A stretch of DNA of 64,000 nt from Gemmatimonadota bacterium (GCA_028874905.1 JAPPGZ010000079.1:1-64000); one strand, 5' to 3'; positions 51,289 through 61,133 are shown, counted from the stretch's first letter. The notes: generated by a model from the sequence alone, not told the origin. Translations and numbers: made by a program.

Positions 51289-52578
51289 TCAGGTGACCAC
51301 GAAACGGATCGCGAACAGGATCGCCACGGTGGCCACCGCGGCGTTGAGTTCGTGACGGCGGCCGGCCAGCACCTTGATCAGAGCGTAGGCGATGAAGCCG
51401 AGACCGATCCCGGTGGCGATCGAATAGGTGAAGGGCATCGCGATCGCGGTCACGATTGCCGGGACGCTTTCCGTCAGGTCGTCCCACTCCACGCCCCGAA
51501 GCGCCCTGGCCATCACGCACCCGACGAAGACGATCGCCGGAGCGGTCGCGTAGCCGGGAATGGAGGTGGCAACCGGCGCGAACAGGAGTGCGACCAGGAA
51601 CAGGCCCGCGACCACCAGCGCCGTCAGGCCGGTTCGTCCGCCGGCGCGCACGCCGGCCGCGCTCTCGATGTATGAAGTCGTGGTCGAGGTGCCGAGCAGC
51701 GAGCCCACGATCGTGGCCGAGCTGTCCGCCACCAGCGCGCGGCGCAGGTGCGGCACACGGCCGGTCCCGTCGGTCAGCCCCGCTTCGTTGAGTACGGCGA
51801 CCAAGGTGCCGCTGGTGTCGAAGAGGTCCACCATGAGGAACGCGAACACGATCGCGACCAAGCCCACCTCGAACGCGGCGGCAATGTCGAGTTCAAGGAA
51901 GGTCGGGGCCAGCGAGGGCGGGACGGCCAACACCGACTCCGGCGGGGACGACTGCCCCGCGGTCCACCCGATCAGGGACACGGCCAGTATGCAAATGAGC
52001 ACTGCACCGGGCAGCTTGCGCTGTTCCAGCGCGACGATTCCGACGAATCCCAGCGCGGCCAGCACCACGGGCCACTGGGTCAGGGTCCCCAGCGTGACGA
52101 GCGTCGCTTCGCTTGCGACGACGACTCCGGCGTTGCGAAGGCCGATGATCACCAGGAAGAAGCCGATCCCGGCCGCGATGGCCAGCTTCTGCGAGCGCGG
52201 AATGGCATTGACCACCCACTCCCGCACCGGCAGCACCGACAGGATCAGCATCAGGACACCGGAACAGAAGACCGCGCCGAGCGCCGTCTGCCAGGACAGG
52301 CCCAGGGTGCCTACCGCGACCGCCGCGAAGTAGGCGTTCAGTCCCATGCCCGGGGCCAGCGCGATGGGGAAGTTGGCGTACAGTCCCATCACAGCCGACC
52401 CGAAGGCCGCGGCGAGACAGGTGGCGACCAGCACGGCCCCCGCATCCATCCCGGTGGCCCCCAGGACCAGCGGGTTCACGAAGATGATGTAGGAGAGCGT
52501 GAGGAAGGTGGTGCACCCGGCGAGCACCTCGGTCCGCACGCTGGTGTTCCGCTCTTCCAGCCGGAAGTGGCTCATCAT
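51289..52578 (-). CDS. NCS2-family (AzgA-like) purine permease
   Basis: A 429-residue inner-membrane transporter with about 13-14 helices. It has the AzgA-type motif APGMGLNAYF, FDTSGTLVAV and TSTTTSYIESAAG. Members import adenine, guanine, hypoxanthine or xanthine with protons. The gene starts with ATGATG at 52578/52575, preceded by GGAG and GAAGG elements. It is the first of three minus-strand genes (permease, aminotransferase-fold enzyme, S15-type hydrolase). A purine PRTase-type gene at 7.7 kb is far away, so no salvage operon is implied. Confidence 0.92.
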   Translation of the reverse strand: MMSHFRLEERNTSVRTEVLAGCTTFLTLSYIIFVNPLVLGATGMDAGAVLVATCLAAAFGSAVMGLYANFPIALAPGMGLNAYFAAVAVGTLGLSWQTALGAVFCSGVLMLILSVLPVREWVVNAIPRSQKLAIAAGIGFFLVIIGLRNAGVVVASEATLVTLGTLTQWPVVLAALGFVGIVALEQRKLPGAVLICILAVSLIGWTAGQSSPPESVLAVPPSLAPTFLELDIAAAFEVGLVAIVFAFLMVDLFDTSGTLVAVLNEAGLTDGTGRVPHLRRALVADSSATIVGSLLGTSTTTSYIESAAGVRAGGRTGLTALVVAGLFLVALLFAPVATSIPGYATAPAIVFVGCVMARALRGVEWDDLTESVPAIVTAIAMPFTYSIATGIGLGFIAYALIKVLAGRRHELNAAVATVAILFAIRFVVT

Positions 52579-52874
52579 GGGGCCTTCGCTCCTGTCCGCT
52601 TCGCAATGCCTCGCCGCGGCCTGCCGCCTGTGGCTATGGCCCCAGCGCTCCAATCGGAATCACGCCCACCTCGCCGCCGCGCACATGACCGTATCCGCTG
52701 GGCACGATCGCCGCCAGAGCGGAGGGCGGCGCGCTGCAGCCGCCACTTGCGCCACACCTTCCCGCGATGGAGTCTACGCTCTCCCTCCTTCCCGCGCCGT
52801 GGCCTTCACCGCATGGCGCGGTTCGGCCCACCGCAAGGACGCGTTCGCTCTCATCCCCCCACCCAAGGTCAGTC
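52579..52874. other. 296-base divergent spacer
   Basis: The spacer lies between the purine permease start (minus) and the sortilin-like gene start (plus), so it should hold two promoters. It is GC-rich with no clear -10 or -35 element, palindrome or repeat. In-frame sequence before 52875 is open but not conserved-looking. Confidence 0.3.
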
Positions 52875-55800
52875 ATGCGCAACCACCGTTCCCGACTCCT
52901 GCACCTCATCGTCCCCGCTGTCCTGCTTTCCGCGGCGGTCGACCGGCATACCGCCACGGCCCAGCAGGCCCCCGCCCCCGCCACCTACACGGCGCTCGAA
53001 TGGCGGCACATCGGGCCCGAGGGCAACCGCTTCTCGGCGGCGGCCGGGATCATCGGAGATCCGCACACGTACTACGTCGGCGCCGCATCGGGCGGGATCT
53101 ACAAGACGACCGACGGCGGGGTGCATTGGGACGCCATCTTCGACGACCAGCCGGTGCAGTCGATCGGGTCGCTGGGCGTTGCGCAGACCGATCCGAACAT
53201 TGTCTGGGCCGGGACGGGCGAGGGGAAGATTCGCAGCCATGTGTCGATCGGGCAGGGTGTCTACAAGTCGACGGACGCCGGGGCCACGTGGACGCTGATG
53301 GGGCTTGAGCAGACCGGGCGGATTCCGCGGATGGTGATTCACCCGAGCAATCCCGACATCGTGTTCATGTGCGCGCTGGGGCATGCGTACGGTCCGCAGC
53401 CGGAACGCGGGGTGTTCCGGACGACGGACGGCGGCGCGACGTGGGAGCGGGTGCTGTTCGTCGACGAAGACACGGGCTGTTCCGATATCGCCATGGACCC
53501 TTCCAACCCGCGCGTGCTGTTTGCGGGCACCTGGCAGCTGGAGATTCATACGTGGGGGCGGACGTCCGGCGGGCCCGGCGGCGGCCTGCACGTTTCACGT
53601 GACGGCGGGGACACCTGGACGAAACTGAACGGGCCGGACAACGGGATCGGATTGCCCGAGAAGCCGGTCGGGAAGGTGGCCGTGGCGGTCGCGCCGTCCA
53701 ACCCGGACCGGGTGTACGCCATGCTCGAGACGGGCGACGGGATCCCCTGGGAGGGACGCGAGACCGAGGACGGTCAGCTCTGGCGCTCGGAGGACGGGGG
53801 GCGTACGTGGTCGCTGATCACGCGCAACCGCAACGCCATGGGCCGGCCGCACTACTACTCGCGCGTGGTCATCTCGCCGAACGACGAGGACGAGGCGTAC
53901 TTCCTCACGGCCTCTTTCACGGTTTCGACCAACGGCGGGCGCACGCTGGACGTGGTGCCGCGGCCCCAGGCGCCCGGCGGCGACCACCACGACATGTGGA
54001 TCGACCCGACGAGCCCCGACCGCATGATCGTCGCGCACGACCAGGGGCTGTCGATCTCGATCAACCGGGGGAAGACGTGGTTCCGCCAGCGTCTCACGAA
54101 TGCGCAGATGTACCACGTGACGGTCGACAACGCGATCCCGTACAACGTCCTCGGCAACAAGCAGGACGAGCCGACCTACCGCGGGCCCAGCAACAGCCGC
54201 ATCCAGGGCCAGCGGCGGATTACCGGGATTCCGCGCGGGATGTGGCACCACGTGGGCGGGGGCGAGAGCGGGTGGGCCACGCCGGATCCGACCGATCCGA
54301 ACATTGTGTGGTCCTCGGCTTCGGGATCGGGCATGGTCGGCGGCATCGTGGTGCGCTACGAGGAGGACCGGCGCCAGTACCGCGCCGTCGAAGTGTGGCC
54401 CGAGCAGAGCCGGGGGGCGGCGTCGGGCGTGCGCTACCGCTTCATCTGGGACGCGCCGATCCACATCTCGCCGCACGATAACAACACCGTGTATGTGGGC
54501 AGCCAGCACGTGCACCGCACCCGCAACGGCGGCCAGAGCTGGGAGGTGATCAGCCCGGACCTGACGCTCGACGACCGCAGCCGCATGGGGCTCTCAGGTG
54601 GCCTGACGGGTGACAACATCGGGGTCGAGTACGCGGGCACGGTCTTCGGCATTGCCGAGTCGCCGGTCGAGGAGGGGCTGATCTGGGCGGGAACCAATGA
54701 CGGGCTGCTTCAGGTCACGCGGGACGGCGGCGCCAACTGGACGAACGTGACCGACAACCTGCCGGATTTGCCGGAGTGGATGGCGGTGCGGTCCATCGCG
54801 GCGTCCCGATACGACGCGGGGACGGCGTATGTGGCCATTGACGGCCACCAGGTGAATGTGCGCGATCCGTACGTGTACAGGACCCGGGACTATGGCGTCT
54901 CGTTCGACAGGATCACGAACGGCATCCCGCCCAGCATGCTCAGCTACACGAAAGTGATCGCAGAGGACACGAAGCGGCAGGGGTTGCTGTACGTGGGCAC
55001 CGAAAACGCGATGTACGTGTCGTTCGACGACGGAGACAACTGGCAGCCGCTCCAGAACAATCTGCCCGCCGCGCCGGTGTCGGGGCTCGTCGTGCAGGAG
55101 CATTTCGGTGACCTGGTGGTGGGCACGTATGGGCGCGGCTTCTGGATCCTGGACGACCTCACGCCGCTCCAGCAGCTCACCCCGGAGGTGATGGCCTCGT
55201 CCTCACATCTGTTCGCACCCCGCGACGCCTACCGATTCCGTGCTATCACGCCGCCGTCGGTCCCCTACAGCGACCCAACCGAGGGACGGGACCCCGAGTA
55301 CGGCGCGTCGATCAACTACTGGCTGGGTGAGACCGCGGCCGAAGCGCCCACCGTCGAGATCCTGGACGTGGCGGGCGACGTCGTGCGAACGCTGACCGGA
55401 ACCAGCAATGCCGGCGTCAACCGCATCCACTGGAACCTGCGGGACGAGCCCAACGGGCCCATTCGGCTATTGACCAGCCCGATGTACGCGGAACACATCG
55501 TGGTCGGCGAGGAGGGACGCGAGGCGCCGGGGGCCCGGCAGATCTCGATCCTGCTTCCCCCCGGGCGCTACACGGTGAGGCTCAACGCGGCCGGTGAGAT
55601 GCACGAACAGCCCCTCACGGTCCTCAAGGACCCTCACTCGGCAGGATCCGAGGCCGACATCGCGGCGCAGGTGACTTTCTTGCGCGAAGTCCGCGACGAC
55701 GTGATCGCTGCAGGCGAGGCGGTCCACCGGGTCGAAGCGATCCGGGTGCAGCTCGCCACCATGTCGCGCTTCGCCGATGACGACGCGTTGACCGAGGCGA

Positions 55801-56105
55801 TGGCCGCGCTGCGCGCCCAGCTCGTCGACCTGCAGAGCAACATGGTCGACCTTCGTCTCACGGGTCAGGGACAGGACGGTGTACGCTTCGAGGCGAAGCT
55901 GCTGCAGAAGCTGGGCTACCTGACCGGCGCGATCGCGGTGGCTGACTTCCCGCCCACCGACCAGGAACTTGAGGTGAAGGTGCTGTTGCACGGGCAACTG
56001 CGGGAGCACCTGGAGGCGCTGGACGAACTGGTCGCGAACGAGGTGGCCGCGCTGAACGAGATGCTCAGGGCGCGCGGCATGGTGATCATCGCGGACGGAG
56101 GGTAG
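52875..56105 (+). CDS. Giant exported sortilin/VPS10-like beta-propeller protein
   Basis: A 1076-residue secreted protein of the sortilin-like/BNR glycosyl-hydrolase-type family that is abundant in Gemmatimonadota and Bacteroidota. After a signal peptide ending near TATAQQ, the chain carries many BNR/Asp-box repeats (GGIYKTTDGGVHWDAIF, GVYKSTDAGATWTLM, GLHVSRDGGDTWTKL, LLQVTRDGGANWTNV) that make one large ten-blade-type propeller to about residue 760. The rest is a beta/helical C-terminal region with a helical coil near the end. Activity is unproven; ligand or peptide binding is as likely as glycan cleavage. The ATG at 52875 starts the signal. Confidence 0.93.
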   Translation: MRNHRSRLLHLIVPAVLLSAAVDRHTATAQQAPAPATYTALEWRHIGPEGNRFSAAAGIIGDPHTYYVGAASGGIYKTTDGGVHWDAIFDDQPVQSIGSLGVAQTDPNIVWAGTGEGKIRSHVSIGQGVYKSTDAGATWTLMGLEQTGRIPRMVIHPSNPDIVFMCALGHAYGPQPERGVFRTTDGGATWERVLFVDEDTGCSDIAMDPSNPRVLFAGTWQLEIHTWGRTSGGPGGGLHVSRDGGDTWTKLNGPDNGIGLPEKPVGKVAVAVAPSNPDRVYAMLETGDGIPWEGRETEDGQLWRSEDGGRTWSLITRNRNAMGRPHYYSRVVISPNDEDEAYFLTASFTVSTNGGRTLDVVPRPQAPGGDHHDMWIDPTSPDRMIVAHDQGLSISINRGKTWFRQRLTNAQMYHVTVDNAIPYNVLGNKQDEPTYRGPSNSRIQGQRRITGIPRGMWHHVGGGESGWATPDPTDPNIVWSSASGSGMVGGIVVRYEEDRRQYRAVEVWPEQSRGAASGVRYRFIWDAPIHISPHDNNTVYVGSQHVHRTRNGGQSWEVISPDLTLDDRSRMGLSGGLTGDNIGVEYAGTVFGIAESPVEEGLIWAGTNDGLLQVTRDGGANWTNVTDNLPDLPEWMAVRSIAASRYDAGTAYVAIDGHQVNVRDPYVYRTRDYGVSFDRITNGIPPSMLSYTKVIAEDTKRQGLLYVGTENAMYVSFDDGDNWQPLQNNLPAAPVSGLVVQEHFGDLVVGTYGRGFWILDDLTPLQQLTPEVMASSSHLFAPRDAYRFRAITPPSVPYSDPTEGRDPEYGASINYWLGETAAEAPTVEILDVAGDVVRTLTGTSNAGVNRIHWNLRDEPNGPIRLLTSPMYAEHIVVGEEGREAPGARQISILLPPGRYTVRLNAAGEMHEQPLTVLKDPHSAGSEADIAAQVTFLREVRDDVIAAGEAVHRVEAIRVQLATMSRFADDDALTEAMAALRAQLVDLQSNMVDLRLTGQGQDGVRFEAKLLQKLGYLTGAIAVADFPPTDQELEVKVLLHGQLREHLEALDELVANEVAALNEMLRARGMVIIADGG

Positions 56106-56166
56106 CGGGGCGCCACGAGACGCAGTCCCCGGGGCGGGCCGCCGACTGGAACGGGAGGCCCGCGGC

Positions 56167-56999
56167 CTAGAAGTACCGGGCCAGACCCAGGCTCAGGCCG
56201 ACTTCGTTCGCGTCCATGCCCGACAGCACAGTGACAACGACATCGTCAAACGGCGTTACCCATTCCTCGCGGGAGTACATCGCGTAGGCGGCCTCGGCGC
56301 GGATCACGACTTTCTCGCCGAGGGGCCGCTCCACGCCGATTCCCGCTCGCCAGACCGTGAAATCGAGGTCGAGTTCCTCCGTGCCTGATCCGTACCCGGA
56401 CGGCGCGCACGGCTCCGGAGAGAAGCAGCCGGTGTAGTGGTTGGTGTACTGCGCACCTGCGAAGCGCACACCTGCCAGCAGGTAGGCGGCCAGTCCGCGT
56501 GAGTCCATGCCACGGGGTGCGCCCCCAGCCTCAGCGTCGCTCCATAGCTCATGTTCTTCGCAAGGGTCCAGCGGTCGGGCCAACTCTCTCCGAGCTGGCG
56601 CCGGTCGGCAGAGGTCCCCACTCCCGCGAACTGCGCCTCGGTTGCACCTCCATGCCACGCTATGCCCGCATCGCCTTCCAGAAACCAGGAGCGGCCTGAC
56701 AGCGACAGCCGATACCCGCCGACCATACCCACGCCGTAGCCGAACCCGTGTCCCGAGGCCTCGTCGTGAAACTCGCGTCCGCGTCTGGGTTCCGGCACCA
56801 GCGTGTTCGGGTCGGTGTTGTCCACGGTCTTCTGCATGCTGGCGCCAAGCCGTGTGGCGGGCAGCGTCAGCCCAAAGTGGAACCCTCGCAAGGCCACCTC
56901 CGCCTGTGCCTGGGCGGCGACCGGGCAGACAGCCGACAAGCCGACGGCCAGAGGCAACCACAGCCCGAAAGTCGTTCGTGTCGGCAGATGATTTCGCAT
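56167..56999 (-). pseudogene. Outer-membrane beta-barrel protein, frameshifted
   Basis: The start frame (from 56999) gives a signal peptide ending at AQAQA and beta-hairpin strands (YGVGMVGGYRLSLSG, SWFLEGDAGIAW) to about 56525. There the frame is lost, and the continuing barrel appears one base shifted: GMDSRGLAAYLLAGVRF, FTVWRAGIGVERPLGEKVVIRAEAAY, ending in LARYF. A final Phe is the standard outer-membrane insertion signal. The joint lies at a run of five G/C near 56521-56525, so a single missing base would restore about 277 residues. It is either a new mutation or a homopolymer error. The next gene upstream follows by 11 bases. Confidence 0.8.
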
Positions 57000-57010
57000 G
57001 TCGCCGCTAC

Positions 57011-57850
57011 CTACCGCCTCTCAAGGACACAGTACCGGTACAACTTGAGCGTCTCCCGCCAGTCTTCGGGGTAGTTCGCCACCATCTCGCCCAGCCCGAA
57101 CTCCACGGCCAGGCTGGCGAAGGAGCCATCGTCGACCACCCTGAACGGTGCCTGCTCCTCGAACACGGCCAGGTCGGCAAACCCGGTCGGAAACGAGGCG
57201 CCCATCGCCTTTTCCACGCCCTCGAGCCGCTTTCTGTCCTCGTCGGTTTCGAAATCGCGGTTCTGCAGGTCGACCGCGAAGTAGTCGAAGGCGATGCGAA
57301 ACGAGGTCATGGCGTCGGCGAGCCCGTTGAGGAACGGCAAGATGCACTCGGGGGGCAGGTACATGGTGTTGCCCTCCCAGATCATCAGGGTGGGGGCGTT
57401 GGGATCGAAGCCGAGATCGGCCAGGCCACTCGAAACATCGGCCTCCAGGTAGTTGGCCAGTAGCGACGGCGGTTGCTGGAGCCCGTTGCGTGCCAGAATC
57501 ACGCGTTTGAATTCGACGACTGCCTTCTGATCGACTTCGAAGAAACGGGCGTCCGCGTCGGCATAGATATGCGCGCGCATGTCGAAGCCACCGCCGAGCA
57601 GGACGACCTGCCGGGCTCCGGCCGCGATCTCCTGCTCGACGAGTCGGTTGAAGTAGCGCGTGCGGAATCGGACCATGGTGGTCGACGGCGGAAAGACCAC
57701 GTCCAGTTGCTGGGCCGCGGCCCGGGCGCGGTCGTTCGAGAACCACTCGGCGTAGGGATCGTTGAAGAGAGGTGGCGACTTTTCGGGCTCGAGGGCCCTG
57801 ATGGACGCAATCACGAAGGCGGTCGCGCCGATTTCGTTGATATCGATCAT
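57011..57850 (-). CDS. LCM/PPM-type SAM-dependent methyltransferase
   Basis: A 279-residue protein of the leucine-carboxyl-methyltransferase/PPM1-like family (TcmP/Omt group). Blocks include FNDPYAEWF, TRYFNRLVEQEI, the SAM-site VVLLGGGFDMRAHI, FFEVDQKAVVEFKR and MIWEGNTMYLPPE. Members O-methylate secondary metabolites or protein carboxyl groups; none is given by context here. The spacer ahead contains 18-base direct repeats, which suggest a specific regulator. Start at 57850 opens the family core. Confidence 0.88.
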   Translation of the reverse strand: MIDINEIGATAFVIASIRALEPEKSPPLFNDPYAEWFSNDRARAAAQQLDVVFPPSTTMVRFRTRYFNRLVEQEIAAGARQVVLLGGGFDMRAHIYADADARFFEVDQKAVVEFKRVILARNGLQQPPSLLANYLEADVSSGLADLGFDPNAPTLMIWEGNTMYLPPECILPFLNGLADAMTSFRIAFDYFAVDLQNRDFETDEDRKRLEGVEKAMGASFPTGFADLAVFEEQAPFRVVDDGSFASLAVEFGLGEMVANYPEDWRETLKLYRYCVLERR

Positions 57851-57903
57851 GACTCAGGAAGGGTTTGAGGAGACTGGTTCGCCGTTTTTGTCGCAAATGC
57901 GTC

Positions 57904-57957
57904 CACAACTACGACAAAACCGGCGATTGCGACAATATTGGCGATTACGACAATATC
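57904..57957. repeat. Three 18-bp direct repeats upstream of the LCM methyltransferase
   Basis: Two near-perfect 18-base copies, 57922-57939 and 57940-57957 (16/18 identical), plus a degenerate copy at 57904-57921 (12/18). Each unit has a core ATTGCGACAAT or ATTACGACAAT: an ATTG/CAAT-type inverted repeat around a 3-base centre. Related half-sites (TTTGTCGCAAA at 57887-57897, GGACAAAA at 57958-57965) flank it. The array is AT-rich against a GC-rich genome. It lies 54-107 bases upstream of the start, a natural operator or activator array. Confidence 0.65.
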
Positions 57958-57988
57958 GGACAAAACTCGGATTCCTGCGCATGTTCCG

Positions 57989-58924
57989 TCAACGCTGGCG
58001 GAGCCTGGGCACGGCGATCGATCCCGATCTCCGGGCGACCACAACCCCCGACAGGATCACTGCCGCGCCGATGAGTTGCTGCGGGTTCGGTGTCTCGCCC
58101 AGCCAGAGCCAGGCGGCCGCGAGCGCGATCACGGGCACCAGGTTCTGGTAGACCGAGGTGCGGCTCTGGCCGATGACGCGCACACCGCGATACCAGAGCA
58201 GGTACCCGACCGCGATTGCAAAGATCCCCGCATACATGACCCCCAGCCACGCCTCCAGGGAGACTGCTGCCCAATCCATGCGCAACAACTCCGGGACGCC
58301 CATCAGCACGAGGACGGGCATCGCCGCCCATAGCGTCCACGCGGTCATTTCGAGGACGCCGCGCCGCTTGGTCATGCGGCGGCCGTAGACGGTGTAGACC
58401 GACCAGGAGACCGCGGCCCCGAGGACCATCAGGTCCCCCCATCGCGCTCCGCCGACCTCGTCGCCGCCCCCGGTAATCAGAACGACCGTGCCGGCCAATG
58501 TCGCGATGACACCGGCGAGGATGCGCGGGTTGAACCGTTCCCTTCCCACCGCCAGCCCGAGGAGCAGGACCCAGACCGGACTCGTGGAGAGGAGCAGAGC
58601 CGCGTTGCCGGTCAGCGTCCAGGCCAGTCCATAGATAAAGCCGATCTGGAAAGTGACGTGGCCGAAGACGGCCAGCGCGAGGACTGGAAGCCAATCCTTG
58701 CGGGCCGGCATGAGCCGGCGCCCCTGCACGCGCAGCAGGATCCAGACGGCCAGTGCCGCACACGGGAATCGGAGGGCGTTGAAGGCGAGCGGGCCGATCT
58801 CGCGCAGGGCCGCCTTCACGACGGGGAAGTTGAGTCCCCATATCAGCGCGGTCGCGAAGAGCCCGAGGTCGACGGTGATGTCGTAGCCCCTCGGTCGCAC
58901 GCGTCCGGTGCGCCGCGGCTTCAT
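57989..58924 (-). CDS. EamA/DMT-family exporter
   Basis: A 311-residue ten-helix drug/metabolite transporter with two EamA halves (about residues 25-155 and 165-300). It carries LFATALIWGLNFPVVKAALREIGPLAFNALR at the start of half one and GVLEMTAWTLWAAMPVLVLM to QSRTSVYQNLVPVIALAAAWLWLGE in half two. Such proteins export amino acids or metabolites. It ends 138 bases before the methyltransferase start, so the two are separate units. Confidence 0.9.
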   Translation of the reverse strand: MKPRRTGRVRPRGYDITVDLGLFATALIWGLNFPVVKAALREIGPLAFNALRFPCAALAVWILLRVQGRRLMPARKDWLPVLALAVFGHVTFQIGFIYGLAWTLTGNAALLLSTSPVWVLLLGLAVGRERFNPRILAGVIATLAGTVVLITGGGDEVGGARWGDLMVLGAAVSWSVYTVYGRRMTKRRGVLEMTAWTLWAAMPVLVLMGVPELLRMDWAAVSLEAWLGVMYAGIFAIAVGYLLWYRGVRVIGQSRTSVYQNLVPVIALAAAWLWLGETPNPQQLIGAAVILSGVVVARRSGSIAVPRLRQR

Positions 58925-58935
58925 CCTCTCCTCCT

Positions 58936-60570
58936 TCAGTGCCAGGGCAGGTGGCTCGACTCGACCTTGTAGAGAATGTAGTCCCGCAACCTCGCGGCGG
59001 TGTCCCTCGCGATGTACGGAACCGTGACGACGCCCGACGACAGGTGCACCTCCAATGTCGCCAGTCCCCTGCGGCGCTGCAGCGGAGACCGCTTCACCGT
59101 AACACCCTGCACCTTGCGGAAGAGGAACGCGTCAACCCGGCTGCCGACCAGCCCTCTTCGGCTTGCCAGTCCCTCGTCGTCGTGGAGATAGCCGCGTCGA
59201 CGCCAACTCTGCAGGCCGATCAGTCCCGACAGTGCCAGCCACAGGAGGCACCAGGCGGCGAAGGGCGGGCTCGCGGTCGCCGACGGTCCCCATTGTGCAA
59301 GGGTGAACACCGCGCCGCCAAGGACGGGAACGGCAACCGTACGAAGCGCGATCGCCCGGATGTAGTACGGGGATACGCGCACGAAACCCGGGCTGGCCGG
59401 GAGGAGCGTGAGCCCCGGCGCCTCTGCCGTGAATACCTGGCGGCGCATCGTTTCGGCGACCGGACCATCGAGCAGCGGTACGGTCAGGTTTTCCGCGATC
59501 TCGAGGCTCCCGGCGTTGTCGCCGCCCGGCACCGGCATTGCCCCGGCCGGGAGCGCCTCGAACCGGTACCGGCCAAACCAGCGCAGGACCAGGTTCCGGG
59601 ACAGCGTGAGCTGTTGGATCTTGGCCGCCTCGACGACGACTTCCTTCTGCGTGAGGAGCCCGCCGCGGGAGCGAAACGCCGTTCCCTGCCGCGATAGCGT
59701 GAAGTCGTGATGGCGCAGGAAAGCGCCGACGACGACCGCGAGAAGCAGCACGAACAGGATGGCGAGCACCACGAGGATGACGGCCGTCGCCTGGCTGAAG
59801 GTGCCGAGGTCGGCGACGGCGGTCTGCAAAGTGTCGAGTACGCCGAGAATCGCGTCTTCAAAGGGCTCGGCCGCCTGTGCCAGCGCCGCGAGCGCGCCGG
59901 CCAGTACCAGTGCCTTCCGGTCGGCGAGCCCGATGCGCAGCATGTCGCTGTTGGTGAGCCTGACAATGACGCCGCCAGTGGTTGGGCCCTGCGCGCCTGC
60001 CGACAAGTCGGGGAAGCTTTCGGCGCCGGGGTGGACCGCGTCCACGGGGGTCCGCGCCCGGTCCTCGCCATCGCCGACCCGTTTCCTGCGCCGCCCGCGG
60101 TCGACCCGGGTTCGCAGCCAGTCGGCCAGTTCGGTGTTCACGGCGGGAAGCCGCCCCTCGGCCGTAGCGGTGCCGGCGGTATCCAGCCGAACGGTCATCA
60201 GGCCGAGTATCCGGTCGACCGGCGAACGCTCGACGTTGATGCCCTGTACGCGGTCGAAGGGCAGGTCGAGCGCCGTCCGTTTCACGAAGCCCTGGCGGAT
60301 GAGTAAGCGGTCTTCCTCGAGCTTGAACCGGAAGAACCAGTACCTGAGCAGCGCCGCGGCACCTATGGCCAGGACGACGGCCAGGATCGCCCATGCCAGT
60401 GAGCCACGGCTGGACAGGAACTCGAAGCGCGTGAGATACGCGATGGCTCCGAACGAGGCCACGAGCTGGATGTAGCTTCCGGCGACCGCCTTGATCGTGG
60501 CGCCGAGGAAGAAGGCGATCGCGAACGGCGAGGTTCGCCGCCAGACGCCGAGGTCAGGCGGATTCGCCAA
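58936..60570 (-). CDS. Membrane protein with bacterial PH domains (YdbT-like)
   Basis: A 544-residue inner-membrane protein. Paired hydrophobic segments alternate with three bPH2-type domains (about 60-130, RFKLEEDRLLIRQGFVKRTALDLPFDRVQGINVERS; about 250-330, HHDFTLSRQGTAFRSRGGLLTQKEVVV; about 440-540, LASRRGLVGSRVDAFLFRKVQGVTVKRS). YdbT-like proteins are poorly known. The start TTG at 60570 was chosen; no ATG or GTG fits the frame there, and it overlaps the YdbS-like gene by 17 bases. Start uncertain. The pair YdbS-YdbT is widespread. Confidence 0.78.
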   Translation of the reverse strand: MANPPDLGVWRRTSPFAIAFFLGATIKAVAGSYIQLVASFGAIAYLTRFEFLSSRGSLAWAILAVVLAIGAAALLRYWFFRFKLEEDRLLIRQGFVKRTALDLPFDRVQGINVERSPVDRILGLMTVRLDTAGTATAEGRLPAVNTELADWLRTRVDRGRRRKRVGDGEDRARTPVDAVHPGAESFPDLSAGAQGPTTGGVIVRLTNSDMLRIGLADRKALVLAGALAALAQAAEPFEDAILGVLDTLQTAVADLGTFSQATAVILVVLAILFVLLLAVVVGAFLRHHDFTLSRQGTAFRSRGGLLTQKEVVVEAAKIQQLTLSRNLVLRWFGRYRFEALPAGAMPVPGGDNAGSLEIAENLTVPLLDGPVAETMRRQVFTAEAPGLTLLPASPGFVRVSPYYIRAIALRTVAVPVLGGAVFTLAQWGPSATASPPFAAWCLLWLALSGLIGLQSWRRRGYLHDDEGLASRRGLVGSRVDAFLFRKVQGVTVKRSPLQRRRGLATLEVHLSSGVVTVPYIARDTAARLRDYILYKVESSHLPWH

Positions 60571-61120
60571 CGCCGAAGTCCGTGGCCTTGCCGGTCTCGG
60601 CTTCGATGCGTGCCGAAACGAACGCCCGCAGCCGTTCCGCCGTGTCTCCGCCGAGCCCGCGGATCTTGTGAGCCCCGCCGCCCGCGGGAAAGACGGACAG
60701 GTTCGCCAGGCCGAATCTCCGGTCCAGGGGCGTGCTGTCGGTCTTGGTGTGCTGCACTCGGTTGAAGGGCACGGCCCGCACCGAACGCCAGAGTACGCCC
60801 GACCGATAGAGGATGTCCCGGTCACGAACGGCGTAGCCGCGGTAGGGCACCGCGATCGCGGGCCATGCCAGCGCCCAGAGAGAAATTGCCCCGAACACCG
60901 TCCACGCGACCGTAGGCAGCAGGGGCGCGGCCGTGATCAGCACCGCCATGCCCCCTGTCGCGACGCCGTAGTGAAAGCCCGCTCCTATTCCGGCAAACAC
61001 GAGGACACGGAGGAGCACGCCGGCTTGCAGGCGCCGCGCGAAGCGGGAGTGCAGCGGCTGCCAGTCGACCTGCTCCGCGTGGGGCAGGGCTTCGGCCGGC
61101 ACCTGGGCGTTGGCGAACAT
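60554..61120 (-). CDS. Membrane protein with one PH domain (YdbS-like)
   Basis: A 188-residue protein: two transmembrane helices (about 30-75) and a bPH2 domain (YAVRDRDILYRSGVLWRSVRAVPFNRVQHTKTD). The ATG at 61120 was preferred to a GTG at 61132 because it begins with MFANAQ without changing the helices. It is coupled to the YdbT-like gene by a 17-base overlap and starts 13 bases after the DUF4198 gene stop, so it is likely in the metal-pump transcript. Function unknown. Confidence 0.82.
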   Translation of the reverse strand: MFANAQVPAEALPHAEQVDWQPLHSRFARRLQAGVLLRVLVFAGIGAGFHYGVATGGMAVLITAAPLLPTVAWTVFGAISLWALAWPAIAVPYRGYAVRDRDILYRSGVLWRSVRAVPFNRVQHTKTDSTPLDRRFGLANLSVFPAGGGAHKIRGLGGDTAERLRAFVSARIEAETGKATDFGVGESA

Positions 61121-61133
61121 GCTGAACCCCACG

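Noticed and set aside
57901-57960. CRISPR-like repeats
   Set aside because: Units are 18 bases, contiguous, with no spacers and no cas genes.
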